This document shows positions 24,904-32,471 of a stretch of 64,000 nucleotides of DNA, piece after piece (position 1 is the stretch's first letter; every line of letters begins with the position of its first letter). The position numbers were made by a program, and so were the translations under genes. The stretch is from Pseudomonas sp. RGM2987 (GTDB lineage: Bacteria > Pseudomonadota > Gammaproteobacteria > Pseudomonadales > Pseudomonadaceae): the NCBI RefSeq assembly GCF_022952855.1, contig NZ_JALJDX010000214.1:62001-126000 (forward strand), given 5' to 3'. The notes under the pieces are model-generated. The model had not been told where the DNA came from. It searched no databases and worked only from the letters and a program-made list of their open reading frames with translations.

Positions 24904-24999
24904 TCACCGTTCGGCGGGTGACGAGCGCAGCACGCCAGCTTCAAATCCCGGATGCGTGTGTGAAGACCAGCGCCAGCCTTGATCAGACAGTTGGGACAC
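24904..24999 (-). pseudogene. Fragment of a toxin tip with JAB-like H-x-H-P motif (tip remnant 2)
   Basis: The minus strand is open for 31 codons to TGA 24904-24906 and reads Q-L-S-D-Q-G-W-R-W-S-S-H-T-H-P-G-F-E-A-G-V-L-R-S in order. W-x-S-H-T-H-P-G followed by a Ser-Pro segment is the core of JAB/JAMM-type metal sites, which occur in some Rhs/CDI toxin tips. The usual S-x-x-D continuation is lost: the frame stops 9 codons after H-P. Both ends are broken. The next gene on this strand starts 22 bases later and would be its immunity gene. Confidence 0.45.
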
Positions 25000-25018
25000 A
25001 GAAAACGTGGTCTGTCCC
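24993..25018. repeat. Inverted GGGACA / TGTCCC element
   Basis: GGGACA (24993-24998) and TGTCCC (25013-25018) flank 14 bases that include AACGTGGTC. The motif matches the arms at 23246-23302. It sits at the 5' break point of toxin-tip remnant 2, so it may mark a recombination junction. Confidence 0.4.
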
Positions 25019-25063
25019 AATTTCTTCCACCTATTTCTTCAAAACCCACCCCAGTTTTCCTGT

Positions 25064-25282
25064 TTACTTATGTGATTTATTATCAGGAGAGAATTTTGGG
25101 TTCAAAATAAAATTGCCCACAATAAACCCTTTCTCATTAACTTTCCAAGCACCGACTACAGCTTCCGGAGGGACCGCGTCGTTTGCCCCGTAGTGACCAT
25201 ATATTCGATATACCCAACCATTTGGATTGCGCGTCGCCTCTTCAACCTCGCGAGGCTCAGGCAGTATTTTTACATTATTCAT
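25064..25282 (-). CDS. Unrecognised 72-residue protein beside toxin remnant
   Basis: ATG 25282 lies inside the end of the preceding 25275-25685 gene (8-base overlap), with GAGG about 10 bases upstream, so translation is likely coupled. It is soluble and reads N-G-W-V-Y-R-I-Y-G-H-Y-G, then V-P-P-E-A-V-V-G-A-W-K-V and a C-terminal N-P-K-F. I believe V-P-P-E-A-x-x-G-A-W-K-V recurs in proteins next to Rhs-type toxins, but this is from memory. A second immunity gene or a displaced toxin tail are both possible. Confidence 0.55.
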   Translation of the reverse strand: MNNVKILPEPREVEEATRNPNGWVYRIYGHYGANDAVPPEAVVGAWKVNEKGFIVGNFILNPKFSPDNKSHK

Positions 25283-25685
25283 TACACAATGACCTCAGCC
25301 ACTCACTATAAAATTCGGTCTGCTGCCCAACAGTACCAACGAAGGAAGAGTCTACACAATCAAATATATCCACCAGATCATCTCGCCGCGCCTGCTTACC
25401 AAGCTTTACTAAATAAGCTTTACGACCACCACTCATTTCCCGCGACATCCCTGATACAACTACATTTTTACGAGAGCCATTGCATAGTAATTTATGCCCT
25501 TGCTCTTCAAGCGCGGTCCTCAAGAGAAGCAATGCCTTAAACAAGTCATCAGACTCATAACAAGTTTCGCCTAAATCCGGTTGAGAGAACGAAACCGCCC
25601 ATGGTTCCGAGATGGCAATTTTTACGAGACACTTCCGCAGCGATCCATCTTTAAAAAGAACCTCCAATTCTTTAATCTTATTCAT
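25275..25685 (-). CDS. Putative immunity protein for toxin tip remnant 1
   Basis: A 136-residue soluble protein of lower G+C than the flanks. Its ATG at 25685 overlaps the stop of the toxin fragment 25682-25903 in an ATGA, the coupling usual for toxin-immunity pairs. It begins N-K-I-K-E-L-E-V-L-F-K-D-G-S-L and has K-A-L-L-L-L-R-T-A-L-E-E-Q-G-H-K-L-L-C-N-G-S-R in the middle. I do not recognise the family. The role is inferred from position; the intact frame suggests that selection has kept it after the toxin was lost. Confidence 0.6.
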   Translation of the reverse strand: MNKIKELEVLFKDGSLRKCLVKIAISEPWAVSFSQPDLGETCYESDDLFKALLLLRTALEEQGHKLLCNGSRKNVVVSGMSREMSGGRKAYLVKLGKQARRDDLVDIFDCVDSSFVGTVGQQTEFYSEWLRSLCNE

Positions 25686-25903
25686 TTTCTGAAATTCGGA
25701 TTAAAAATAGCGGTAGCTTGGTCCAAAGTACTCACGACATAAATATCACCTGAGCCGACTTCTCCCGGCATAGCTACTTCTAACTCTTTTTGAAATGAGC
25801 CTTTTGAACCAGGAGCCGCTATATGAGTGCGATCATTTGCGCGCATCTGTTCTTTCCCCGTTGACAGTGCTGATGTTATAGATTGAGCCCTATGGGACGA
25901 AAG
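25682..25903 (-). pseudogene. C-terminal toxin fragment (tip remnant 1)
   Basis: The minus strand is open for 73 codons, from just after TAG 25904-25906 to TGA 25682-25684, without a credible start codon. It reads G-K-E-Q-M-R-A-N-D-R-T-H-I-A-A-P-G-S-K-G, then M-P-G-E-V-G-S-G-D-I-Y-V-V and ends N-P-N-F-R-K. This has the look of the last part of an Rhs/CDI-type toxin domain and is followed in ATGA overlap by a small immunity-like gene. The toxin activity cannot be named. No Rhs core or delivery domain is visible upstream. Confidence 0.5.
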
Positions 25904-26033
25904 CTATAGAATCATTCGTAATCAGCGCAACCATGAAGCCAATGATAGCTTCGGGAATATCAATTCTTTCGAACCAGCCGTCAAGTTGGCTACCCGTGAA
26001 CGCGATCCGGTTACGTTTCGTTACCCCACATGG

Positions 26034-26745
26034 CTATTGGCCGAGGAACCCACTCACAGCCGCCAATACCCTCTGCGGCCTCTCCCGATGAGGCACGTGC
26101 CCATACCCTTCAACAATCAAGCACTCTACCCGGCTCGTCGATAGCATGGCGATACGCACCGGATGCTCCACCGATCCATACTCATCCTGTTCCCATGCAG
26201 CGCCAGTACCGGGCACTGTACCTCGCCAACCGTGCCCTCAATGGTCCATCCCCGAAATGTCTCCGCCAACCAGGTCCTGGTCCAGGCGCTTGGGACCCAT
26301 TCGGCCTTGTCGCCGTGATACTTGTGCAATCGTGCTATTTGCCCTGGCTGTTGAAACTGCAACTCGGCCGCGCGGATGCCTTGCAGGGTGCGCTCTTCTA
26401 CAAACGCCTGGGCGGCGATGGTGATCAGTGCTTGGCAATCCTGCGAATACAACGAAGCACAAGCCGCGGCCATGGCGCCGCCAACGCTGTGGCCGAGGGC
26501 TACGAACTGTCTGATTTGCAACGCGGCCTTGATGTAGCCGAAGAACCGCTCGGCTTCGTCGCGGATGAAATGCAGCGGTAATGAACCCGGGTATGCATCG
26601 GACTGGCCGAAGCCGAGCCGGTCGTAGGCGATTACTTCCCGCCCGGTGGTTTGGCACAGTTGCTCAGGAAAGTCCCTCCACAGGGCGACACACCCCAGGG
26701 AGTCGAACACCGCGGCGGTCAGCAGGCTGAATTGCCCGGGCACTG
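26034..26745 (-). pseudogene. Alpha/beta hydrolase, frameshifted and N-terminally truncated
   Basis: One minus-strand frame gives F-D-S-L-G-C-V-A-L-W-R-D-F-P-E-Q-L, then V-A-L-G-H-S-V-G-G-A-M-A-A (nucleophile Ser in G-H-S-V-G) and ends its match at V-L-A-L-H-G. The next part, E-Q-D-E-Y-G-S-V-E-H-P and V-E-G-Y-G-H-V-P-H-R-E-R (catalytic His), is in another frame. One base is missing near 26192. The first strand and oxyanion H-G loop are absent, and the sequence starts abruptly after the AzlC-like scrap. Unless the shift is a sequencing error, the gene is dead. Confidence 0.7.
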
Positions 26746-26910
26746 CCGCACACCCCCCCGCCACATGCCTCGCAGCAACACCAGCATCACGGCGGCGAAC
26801 GCCATGTCGAAGCCGTAGGTGTGCAGGTCGCCGAGCGTGGGGCTTACCGGCCAGGATGAGGTTACGGTGGATAGCTTCACCGATGCCGGCTGACCATCGA
26901 GTTGCCCCAT
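26719..26910 (-). pseudogene. Probable AzlC-type permease remnant
   Basis: A minus-strand frame reads L-G-D-L-H-T-Y-G-F-D-M-A-F-A-A-V-M-L-V-L-L-R-G-M-W, which resembles the AzlC branched-chain amino-acid exporter segment with Y-G-L-D-x-A-F. Only this stretch survives; it then runs into the hydrolase remnant. The match is from memory. Confidence 0.4.
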
Positions 26911-26927
26911 TTAGCCTGCGAGCGTCC

Positions 26928-27374
26928 TTACCGGGTCTGATCGATGGCTTCCAGCACAGCCCTGGCCTCGCGCATGAAAATCTCCAGGGTCTTGGGCCCG
27001 ATCCCGTCAAACGTCAACAGCCATCGCTCCACATCTGGCAGCCCTTCGGTACCGTTGTGCATCGCTTGCAAATGAGCGGGCAGTTCAGCCGCCAAGCGTA
27101 CGCCCAGGGTTCGCAAGCGTCGGGCCGTTGATTCGTCATAGCGGGCATACCCCGCCTGTCCCAGCAGCCTGACCAGCTCACGATGAGCACACTGGCCGAG
27201 CTTGGCAGGCGCATCCAGGCCATGCTGGTCAACCAGGATCCGATAGGCCTGCAACGCGACGGACGAGCGTATGCGTTTGCCCAGCAGGAAACTGGCGAGC
27301 AACCATTTGTACAGACCATGATGGTGCTGGTCGGCGATGTCGATGCCCAGATCTGTTGCACTCACCGAAATCAA
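26928..27374 (-). CDS. HhH-type DNA repair protein (EndoIII-like fold)
   Basis: A 148-residue protein. The C-terminal half has a helix-hairpin-helix F-D-G-I-G-P-K-T-L-E-I-F (about residues 121-132), where Lys matches the catalytic Lys of endonuclease III. No C-x6-C iron-sulfur loop is seen and no clear catalytic Asp follows, so glycosylase activity is uncertain. It is shorter than Nth (about 210). Its start overlaps the end of the beta-CASP nuclease gene by 4 bases (27371-27374), so the two are translationally coupled and may share a nucleic-acid role. Confidence 0.65.
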   Translation of the reverse strand: MISVSATDLGIDIADQHHHGLYKWLLASFLLGKRIRSSVALQAYRILVDQHGLDAPAKLGQCAHRELVRLLGQAGYARYDESTARRLRTLGVRLAAELPAHLQAMHNGTEGLPDVERWLLTFDGIGPKTLEIFMREARAVLEAIDQTR

Positions 27375-28846
27375 TCTTTAAATGCCCCTGAGTCCTCGGC
27401 GGCATGGGGGATGCTTATCTGCCCTTCTTTCCCGGCTTCCCGATAGCGCGCCTCCAACACTTCGGCCAGGCGCTCCTTGGCCTGCTCTTCGCCGTGGATG
27501 AGGCGGATTTCCTTGGGCCACTCCTTCATCCGGGTAACGAAACCGACAAGGTCCGCCTGGTCCGCGTGGGCTGAATAGCCGCCGACGTTATCGACGCCCG
27601 CGCGGATGTCGATGCGGCAGCCGTCCAACATCACAAATCCGCCGTCGGGCCCGTGAGTCATGATGTCCCGTCCCGGCGTTCCCTTGCCTTGATAGCCGAC
27701 AAACACCACGTTGTGCCGGGGATCGCCGAGCATGGCCTTGAGGTAGTTGACGATGCGTCCACCTGAACACATGCCGTTGCCGGCGATGACGATGGCAGGT
27801 CGTGCGGTCTGGGTGAGGTGGTCGACGATGCGCAGGTGTTCGTCGTGACTGTCGACGGTGATGAGTTGCTTGAAGGACAGCGGCTTGCGGCCCTCCTCCA
27901 GCCGTAGCCGGGCATCTTCATCCCAGAAGCCGCGCAGCTCCTTGTAGACGCTGGTGAACTGGCCGGCGAGTGGCGAGTCGAGGATGATCGGGATCTGCGG
28001 CCAGTCGATGTCGAGCGCGTCGTCCTTGCTGCGTTTGCCCGGTTCGCTGGTGCTGGCCGCGTCCTGCTCATGGAGGATTTCTTCCAACTCATACAGCAGC
28101 TCTTGGGTCCGGCCAATGCTGAACGACGGAATCAGCACTGTGCCCTGATCCCTCAATGCACGCTCGATGGCGACCTGCAAGCGCTCGCGCCGGTGCACGC
28201 GGTCTTCGTGGCGGCGGTCGCCGTAGGTACTTTCCATGATCAGCAGGTCCGCACGCTCGGGTGGTATCAGGTCCGGCAGGATCGGCGAGTGAGGCGCCCC
28301 CAGATCGCCGCTGAATACCACGCGCCGACTGCCAGCATCGGGCCGGCTCATCTCGAATTCGACATAGGCCGATCCCAGTACATGGCCCGCTGGCTGCAGG
28401 CGCACCTTGCACTCGGTCTGATCGGCCTCGTGCAGCGTGAACCAGTTGCCGTAGGGCAAGGCGATGATCCGTTGTTCCACCACTTTGAGGTAGCGCTCCA
28501 GCTGTTCCTGGTCGCGGCTGATTGTCAGGCGGAACGCGTCTTCCAAGACGATCGGCAACAGCCGGGCCGAGGGTTCGCTGCACAGGATCGGGCCCTCGAA
28601 GCCCGCCGCCAGCAGATTCGGAATCCGCCCCACATGGTCGATGTGCACGTGAGTGACGATCAGGGCCTTGATGCCTTCGATGGAGAAATCCAGAGCGAGC
28701 CTGTCGTCGCTACCCTGTCCCTCATCCTCGCCCTGGAATTGGCCGCAGTCGATCAACACACTGCAAGTGTCGTTCATCCACAGTTGGTGGCACGAACCGG
28801 TGACGCCTTCATGGGCGCCATGGTGGATGATTTTCGGATGAGGCAT
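27371..28846 (-). CDS. Metallo-beta-lactamase-fold beta-CASP nuclease
   Basis: A 491-residue protein. The metal motif H-V-H-I-D-H-V-G-R follows I-V-T (motif 2), with later G-H-V-L-G-S-A, V-F-S-G-D-L-G, and the beta-CASP motifs A-G-N-G-M-C-S-G-G and G-G-Y-S-A-H-A-D-Q (motif C region with the final His). The last is R-L-I-H-G-E. The family includes RNA-processing and mRNA 3'-end nucleases and YSH1-like bacterial proteins. I chose ATG 28846, since AAGGA sits 6 bases upstream; the frame is open to 28897. It is probably cytoplasmic, acting on RNA. Confidence 0.88.
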   Translation of the reverse strand: MPHPKIIHHGAHEGVTGSCHQLWMNDTCSVLIDCGQFQGEDEGQGSDDRLALDFSIEGIKALIVTHVHIDHVGRIPNLLAAGFEGPILCSEPSARLLPIVLEDAFRLTISRDQEQLERYLKVVEQRIIALPYGNWFTLHEADQTECKVRLQPAGHVLGSAYVEFEMSRPDAGSRRVVFSGDLGAPHSPILPDLIPPERADLLIMESTYGDRRHEDRVHRRERLQVAIERALRDQGTVLIPSFSIGRTQELLYELEEILHEQDAASTSEPGKRSKDDALDIDWPQIPIILDSPLAGQFTSVYKELRGFWDEDARLRLEEGRKPLSFKQLITVDSHDEHLRIVDHLTQTARPAIVIAGNGMCSGGRIVNYLKAMLGDPRHNVVFVGYQGKGTPGRDIMTHGPDGGFVMLDGCRIDIRAGVDNVGGYSAHADQADLVGFVTRMKEWPKEIRLIHGEEQAKERLAEVLEARYREAGKEGQISIPHAAEDSGAFKD

Positions 28847-29008
28847 GAGGCGTCCTTGAGGGCGGATGGATTCACTGGGTCTTGAAGTCGTAGACATCAG
28901 TCGCTGGCGGCCTGTTCAATCGTGTACGACCGTGCAAAGCGCAGACAATCATCAAGGATTTGGCGATACTGTCGGCCCTTGCCCATCTTCAAGAAAAGGA
29001 CTTCGCTG

Positions 29009-29509
29009 ATGAAACACGCGGTTGCCGTCGCCCTCCTCGCTTTTGCCCAGCAAGGTTTCGCTGCTGAGCCCTTGACCAACACCGAACAGGAACCCGCCGC
29101 GCCTGGCGTCGCCTACGAAACGGTCACCGTTGGCGAAGACAGCGCCGGTCCTTTCACGACCCAGAGCATGGACCTGGGCACCGCGTTGAACTACCCATCC
29201 CGAGCGGGCGTAGTCAACGTGATGGAGTCCATCGTCGAAGAGCCCGAATACACCGGCTATGTTGCCATCGAAAAGGCCTACAAATTCGGCCCGACCAAGT
29301 ATGTCCTGGTCATCTCCACCGGCGAAGGCGGCAATGCCTGCCCGGCGTCCACCTATGTGTTCACCTTCGATACCAAGACCGAGCAGGTTGACGGCAAGAG
29401 CGTCGTGGAAGGTTGCTCCGAAGGTGTAGAGGCGCTGGCGCAAGGCAACAAGCTCACCATCAAGAAAGACGGTGCGCAGACGGTGGTCTACAACGCGGTG
29501 GTGGAGTAA
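29009..29509 (+). CDS. Small exported protein of unknown function
   Basis: A 166-residue protein with a clear signal peptide (K-H-A-V-A-V-A-L-L-A-F-A-Q-Q-G-F-A-A, cleavage likely near residue 20). The rest is acidic and strand-rich, with two Cys (N-A-C-P-A and E-G-C-S-E) that could form a periplasmic disulfide. AAAGGA lies 8 bases before ATG 29009. It stands alone between the nuclease and a DUF2628 gene. No family is recognised. Confidence 0.75.
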   Translation: MKHAVAVALLAFAQQGFAAEPLTNTEQEPAAPGVAYETVTVGEDSAGPFTTQSMDLGTALNYPSRAGVVNVMESIVEEPEYTGYVAIEKAYKFGPTKYVLVISTGEGGNACPASTYVFTFDTKTEQVDGKSVVEGCSEGVEALAQGNKLTIKKDGAQTVVYNAVVE

Positions 29510-29701
29510 ACCGGCACGCTTTGACCCAGCATCAGTGACGCGCTTCACAGAACCGGCCGCCAGTCAGGCATTTATCCAGGCCAGCCTTTATAAAGCGTCG
29601 AGCGCTAACGCGCCGGATTGCGCCTGGATGTAAAACACGGGCGCGCAGGGACATCCCGGAAGAACAACCAGCAACTCATGGAATATCAGGAGCCGTCAAA
29701 A

Positions 29702-30130
29702 ATGAGCACCACCGAGCAGGCCCAAGCCAGCGGTAAGTACAGCGCCAAGTGGCAGGCGCGCTTCAATTTCTTCGAAACCTATGGCGCGCCAAACGACCCG
29801 CGTCACAAGGCTGCCCTCAAGGCGCTGCCAGGCTTCAAGGAAAAAATTCTGATCAATGCCAACGTCATCGCGTTTTTCTTCGGCCCGATCTATCTGTTCG
29901 TCCTGGGGCTCTGGAAGAAAAACCTTGCCCTGCTCGGCATCTTCCTGGGGATCAACATTGTGTTGAGCGTGATTTTCGCGATCCTGGGCATGGAGTTTCC
30001 ACGTGCGCTGAGCGCCGGCCTGAACGGCGCGGCCTCCGTCATGTATGCCTTGGCGACCAACTACGCCTATTACCTCAAGGAAGTAAAAGGCGAACAAAGC
30101 TGGAATCCGTTCCAGGGCATGCGGTTCTGA
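29702..30130 (+). CDS. DUF2628 membrane protein
   Basis: A 142-residue protein. A soluble N-terminus (K-W-Q-A-R-F-N-F-F-E-T-Y-G) is followed by three hydrophobic segments from about residue 47, including F-F-F-G-P-I-Y-L-F-V-L-G-L-W-K-K. That block is the DUF2628 signature, seen in inner membrane proteins of proteobacteria. The function is unknown. AGGAG lies 9 bases before ATG 29702. A strong terminator follows. Confidence 0.8.
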   Translation: MSTTEQAQASGKYSAKWQARFNFFETYGAPNDPRHKAALKALPGFKEKILINANVIAFFFGPIYLFVLGLWKKNLALLGIFLGINIVLSVIFAILGMEFPRALSAGLNGAASVMYALATNYAYYLKEVKGEQSWNPFQGMRF

Positions 30131-30150
30131 TCGCAGGTTCGTTCAGTCAA

Positions 30151-30186
30151 AAGCCCGCGCACTCATCACAGCGCGCGGGCTTTTTT
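30151..30186. terminator. Strong intrinsic terminator, usable both ways
   Basis: A GC stem AGCCCGCGC (30152-30160) pairs with GCGCGGGCT (30173-30181), followed by six T (30181-30186) and preceded by an A run. It lies between the DUF2628 gene and the convergent MDR reductase gene and probably ends both transcripts. Confidence 0.85.
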
Positions 30187-30193
30187 CATCCCG

Positions 30194-31180
30194 TCACGCG
30201 TTGACGTCAACCACCACGCGACCGCGGACTTTTCCTTCGAATATCCGACCTGCCACCGCAGGCACCTCTGCGAGGCCGACCACTTGCGTAGTCCTGGCGA
30301 GCTTGCCCAGGTCCAGGTCGCTTGCCAGTCGCGACCAGGCTTGCAGTCGGGCCTCGCGGGGGGCGTTCACCGAGTCGATACCGGCCAGGGTCACGTTGCG
30401 CAAGATGAAAGGCAAGACCGACCCTGGCAGATCCAGGCCCTGAGCCAGGCCGCAGGCTGTCACCACGCCACGGTACTGGGTCTGGGCCAGAACGTTGGCC
30501 AGCGTATGACTACCCACCGAATCCACCGCACCGGCCCATTTTTCAGGTGCAATGGGCGCTCCTTTTTCGGAGAGCGTGCGGCGGTCGATGATCTGTGCCG
30601 CGCCCAGGCCGGTCAGATACTCGTGCTCATCGATACGCCCGGTGGACGCCACCACGCGATAGCCGAGGCCTGACAGAATCGCAATGGCGATGGAGCCCAC
30701 GCCGCCATTGGCGCCCGTGACGAGGACATCCCCACGCGCCGGGGTGATCCCGCCGTGCTCAAGGGCCAGCACCGACAGCATCGCCGTGTAGCCGGCCGTG
30801 CCGATCGCCATGGCGTCCTGGGTCGAGAACACTTCCGGGATCTTCACCAGCCAGTCGCCATTGACCCGGGCTTTCTGGGCAAAACCGCCGTGATGGGTCT
30901 GGCTCAACCCCCGACCATTGGCGAGCACCCGATCTCCCACAGCGATACCCGGGTGCTGCGACGCTTCGACCACGCCGGCGAAGTCGATGCCGGCGATCAA
31001 CGGAAACTGTCTGATGACTTCGGCGCGCCCGCTGATGGCCAACGCGTCTTTGTAGTTGACCGTTGAGTACTCGACCCTGACAGTCACGTCTCCTGGCATG
31101 AGGTCCTGCTCTTGCAGGTCGACGATCGACGCCGAAACCTGGCCTTCAGACTTTGTTGCTAGCAGCGCTTTGAATGTCAT
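30194..31180 (-). CDS. MDR-family quinone/acrylyl-CoA reductase (AcuI/YhdH type)
   Basis: A 328-residue zinc-independent medium-chain dehydrogenase. It has V-E-Y-S-T-V-N-Y-K-D-A-L-A, G-I-D-F-A-G-V-V, the cofactor loop V-L-V-T-G-A-N-G-G-V-G-S-I-A (about residues 150-163), and A-S-T-G-R where an Arg marks NADPH use. This set is characteristic of YhdH/AcuI proteins, which reduce acrylyl-CoA or quinone-like enones. It stands alone and is followed on the same strand by no close partner; the next MDR gene is upstream. Confidence 0.85.
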   Translation of the reverse strand: MTFKALLATKSEGQVSASIVDLQEQDLMPGDVTVRVEYSTVNYKDALAISGRAEVIRQFPLIAGIDFAGVVEASQHPGIAVGDRVLANGRGLSQTHHGGFAQKARVNGDWLVKIPEVFSTQDAMAIGTAGYTAMLSVLALEHGGITPARGDVLVTGANGGVGSIAIAILSGLGYRVVASTGRIDEHEYLTGLGAAQIIDRRTLSEKGAPIAPEKWAGAVDSVGSHTLANVLAQTQYRGVVTACGLAQGLDLPGSVLPFILRNVTLAGIDSVNAPREARLQAWSRLASDLDLGKLARTTQVVGLAEVPAVAGRIFEGKVRGRVVVDVNA

Positions 31181-31243
31181 TTGGTTCTTCTCCTCGACCT
31201 GTTGCGGTCAATGTATAGGTGAGTACATGTTGCCGGCAGGCAC

Positions 31244-32245
31244 TCACTTGAGCGTGACGATGACCTTGCCTTTGGCCCGACCTGTTTCCACATAAGCCAG
31301 GGCTTGCTGGGTTTGCTCGAATGGAAAGACCCGGTCCACCACCGGCACGATGGCGCCGGCGTTAACCAGAGAAGTGATCTTGTCCAACTGATCACCGCTC
31401 GCCCTCATGTACAGGAATGAATAGTTCACACCGCGACGCTTGGCCTTTTTCCGGATGCCATAACTCAACAGGCCCATGACCAGCTTGAGGAAACCTGACA
31501 GCCCGGCACTGCGGGCGAAGTCTGCGTCAGGCGGTCCGGAAATCGAGATCAATTTCCCGCCCGGCTTGAGCACCTGCAGCGATTTCTCCAAGGTGTCGGT
31601 GCCCAGGCTGTTCAACACCAGGTCGTAACCGTGCAGAACCTTTTCGAAATCGTCTTTCTTGTAGTCGATTACCAGGTCCGCGCCGAGGCGCTTTACCCAT
31701 TCGACGTTGGCGGTGCTGGTGGTGGTCGCGACGTACGCACCCAGGTGTTTGGCCAACTGGATGGCCATGGTGCCCACGCCACCGGAGCCTGCGTGAATCA
31801 GCACCTTCTGGCCCCGCTTGAGGTTGGCTTTTTCGACCAGCGCTTGCCACGCGGTCAATCCCACCAGGGGAATCGATGCGGCCTGCTCCATGGTGAGGTC
31901 TTTGGGCTTCATCGCCAGAGAACCTTCCTTGACGGCGATGAACTCGGCGAAAGCGCCAATGCGGTTGTCATCGGGACGGGCATACACCTCGTCTCCCGGC
32001 TTGAACCGTTGCACCCGGGATCCCACCCGGACCACCACGCCCGCCAGGTCATTGCCCATGATGAGCGGCAGGCGGTAAGGCAGGATCATCTTGAACTCGC
32101 CATCGCGAATCTTCAGATCCAGCGGGTTCACACCGGCGGCATGGATCTGGACCAGCACATCGTTGTCGGCCAGAACAGGCTCCGGCATTTCGGTAACCTG
32201 TAATGCAACCTTTTTCCCATAGCGATCGATGGTGAACGCTTTCAT
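31244..32245 (-). CDS. NADP-dependent MDR oxidoreductase (quinone reductase-like)
   Basis: A 333-residue medium-chain dehydrogenase without the structural zinc lobe. It has A-G-V-N-P-L-D-L-K-I-R-D-G, G-N-D-L-A-G-V-V, a coenzyme loop V-L-I-H-A-G-S-G-G-V-G-T-M-A and D-L-V-I-D-Y-K. It reduces quinones, enones or aldehydes with NADPH. An imperfect TetR-type palindrome lies about 100 bases upstream (32344-32358), so it may belong to the regulon of the TetR gene at 33462. Confidence 0.85.
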   Translation of the reverse strand: MKAFTIDRYGKKVALQVTEMPEPVLADNDVLVQIHAAGVNPLDLKIRDGEFKMILPYRLPLIMGNDLAGVVVRVGSRVQRFKPGDEVYARPDDNRIGAFAEFIAVKEGSLAMKPKDLTMEQAASIPLVGLTAWQALVEKANLKRGQKVLIHAGSGGVGTMAIQLAKHLGAYVATTTSTANVEWVKRLGADLVIDYKKDDFEKVLHGYDLVLNSLGTDTLEKSLQVLKPGGKLISISGPPDADFARSAGLSGFLKLVMGLLSYGIRKKAKRRGVNYSFLYMRASGDQLDKITSLVNAGAIVPVVDRVFPFEQTQQALAYVETGRAKGKVIVTLK

Positions 32246-32343
32246 GATGACTCGGTACTCCTGGAATCAGAATTCTTTTCTTGTGGTGCGCGCAGATCGG
32301 TCCGGAGCGTGCCGATCACCGAGCCATTCGGGCAATCGTCATG

Positions 32344-32358
32344 CATAACAGCTTTATG
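32344..32358. promoter_or_regulatory. Imperfect CATAAC-N3-TTTATG dyad
   Basis: It matches the CATAAC-N3-GTTATG operator of 33434-33448 except for one base in the right arm. It lies 99 bases upstream of the MDR oxidoreductase start. It is a weak candidate for a third TetR site. Confidence 0.3.
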
Positions 32359-32471
32359 ATGATGACCGACCTCTTAATATTCAACGATTTGATTACAGAT
32401 GACATCTATGATCCGGGCCAGCGGAATTGATGAAGCGCCCGCGCTTCTGCGAGGGGCTTCGTTCAGGAGGT

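Noticed and set aside
25887-26070. A plus-strand open stretch reading R-N-Q-R-N-H-E-A-N-D-S-F-G
   Set aside because: It has protein-like character but no start, runs antisense into the hydrolase remnant and matches no family I know. It may be a further scrap of the island.
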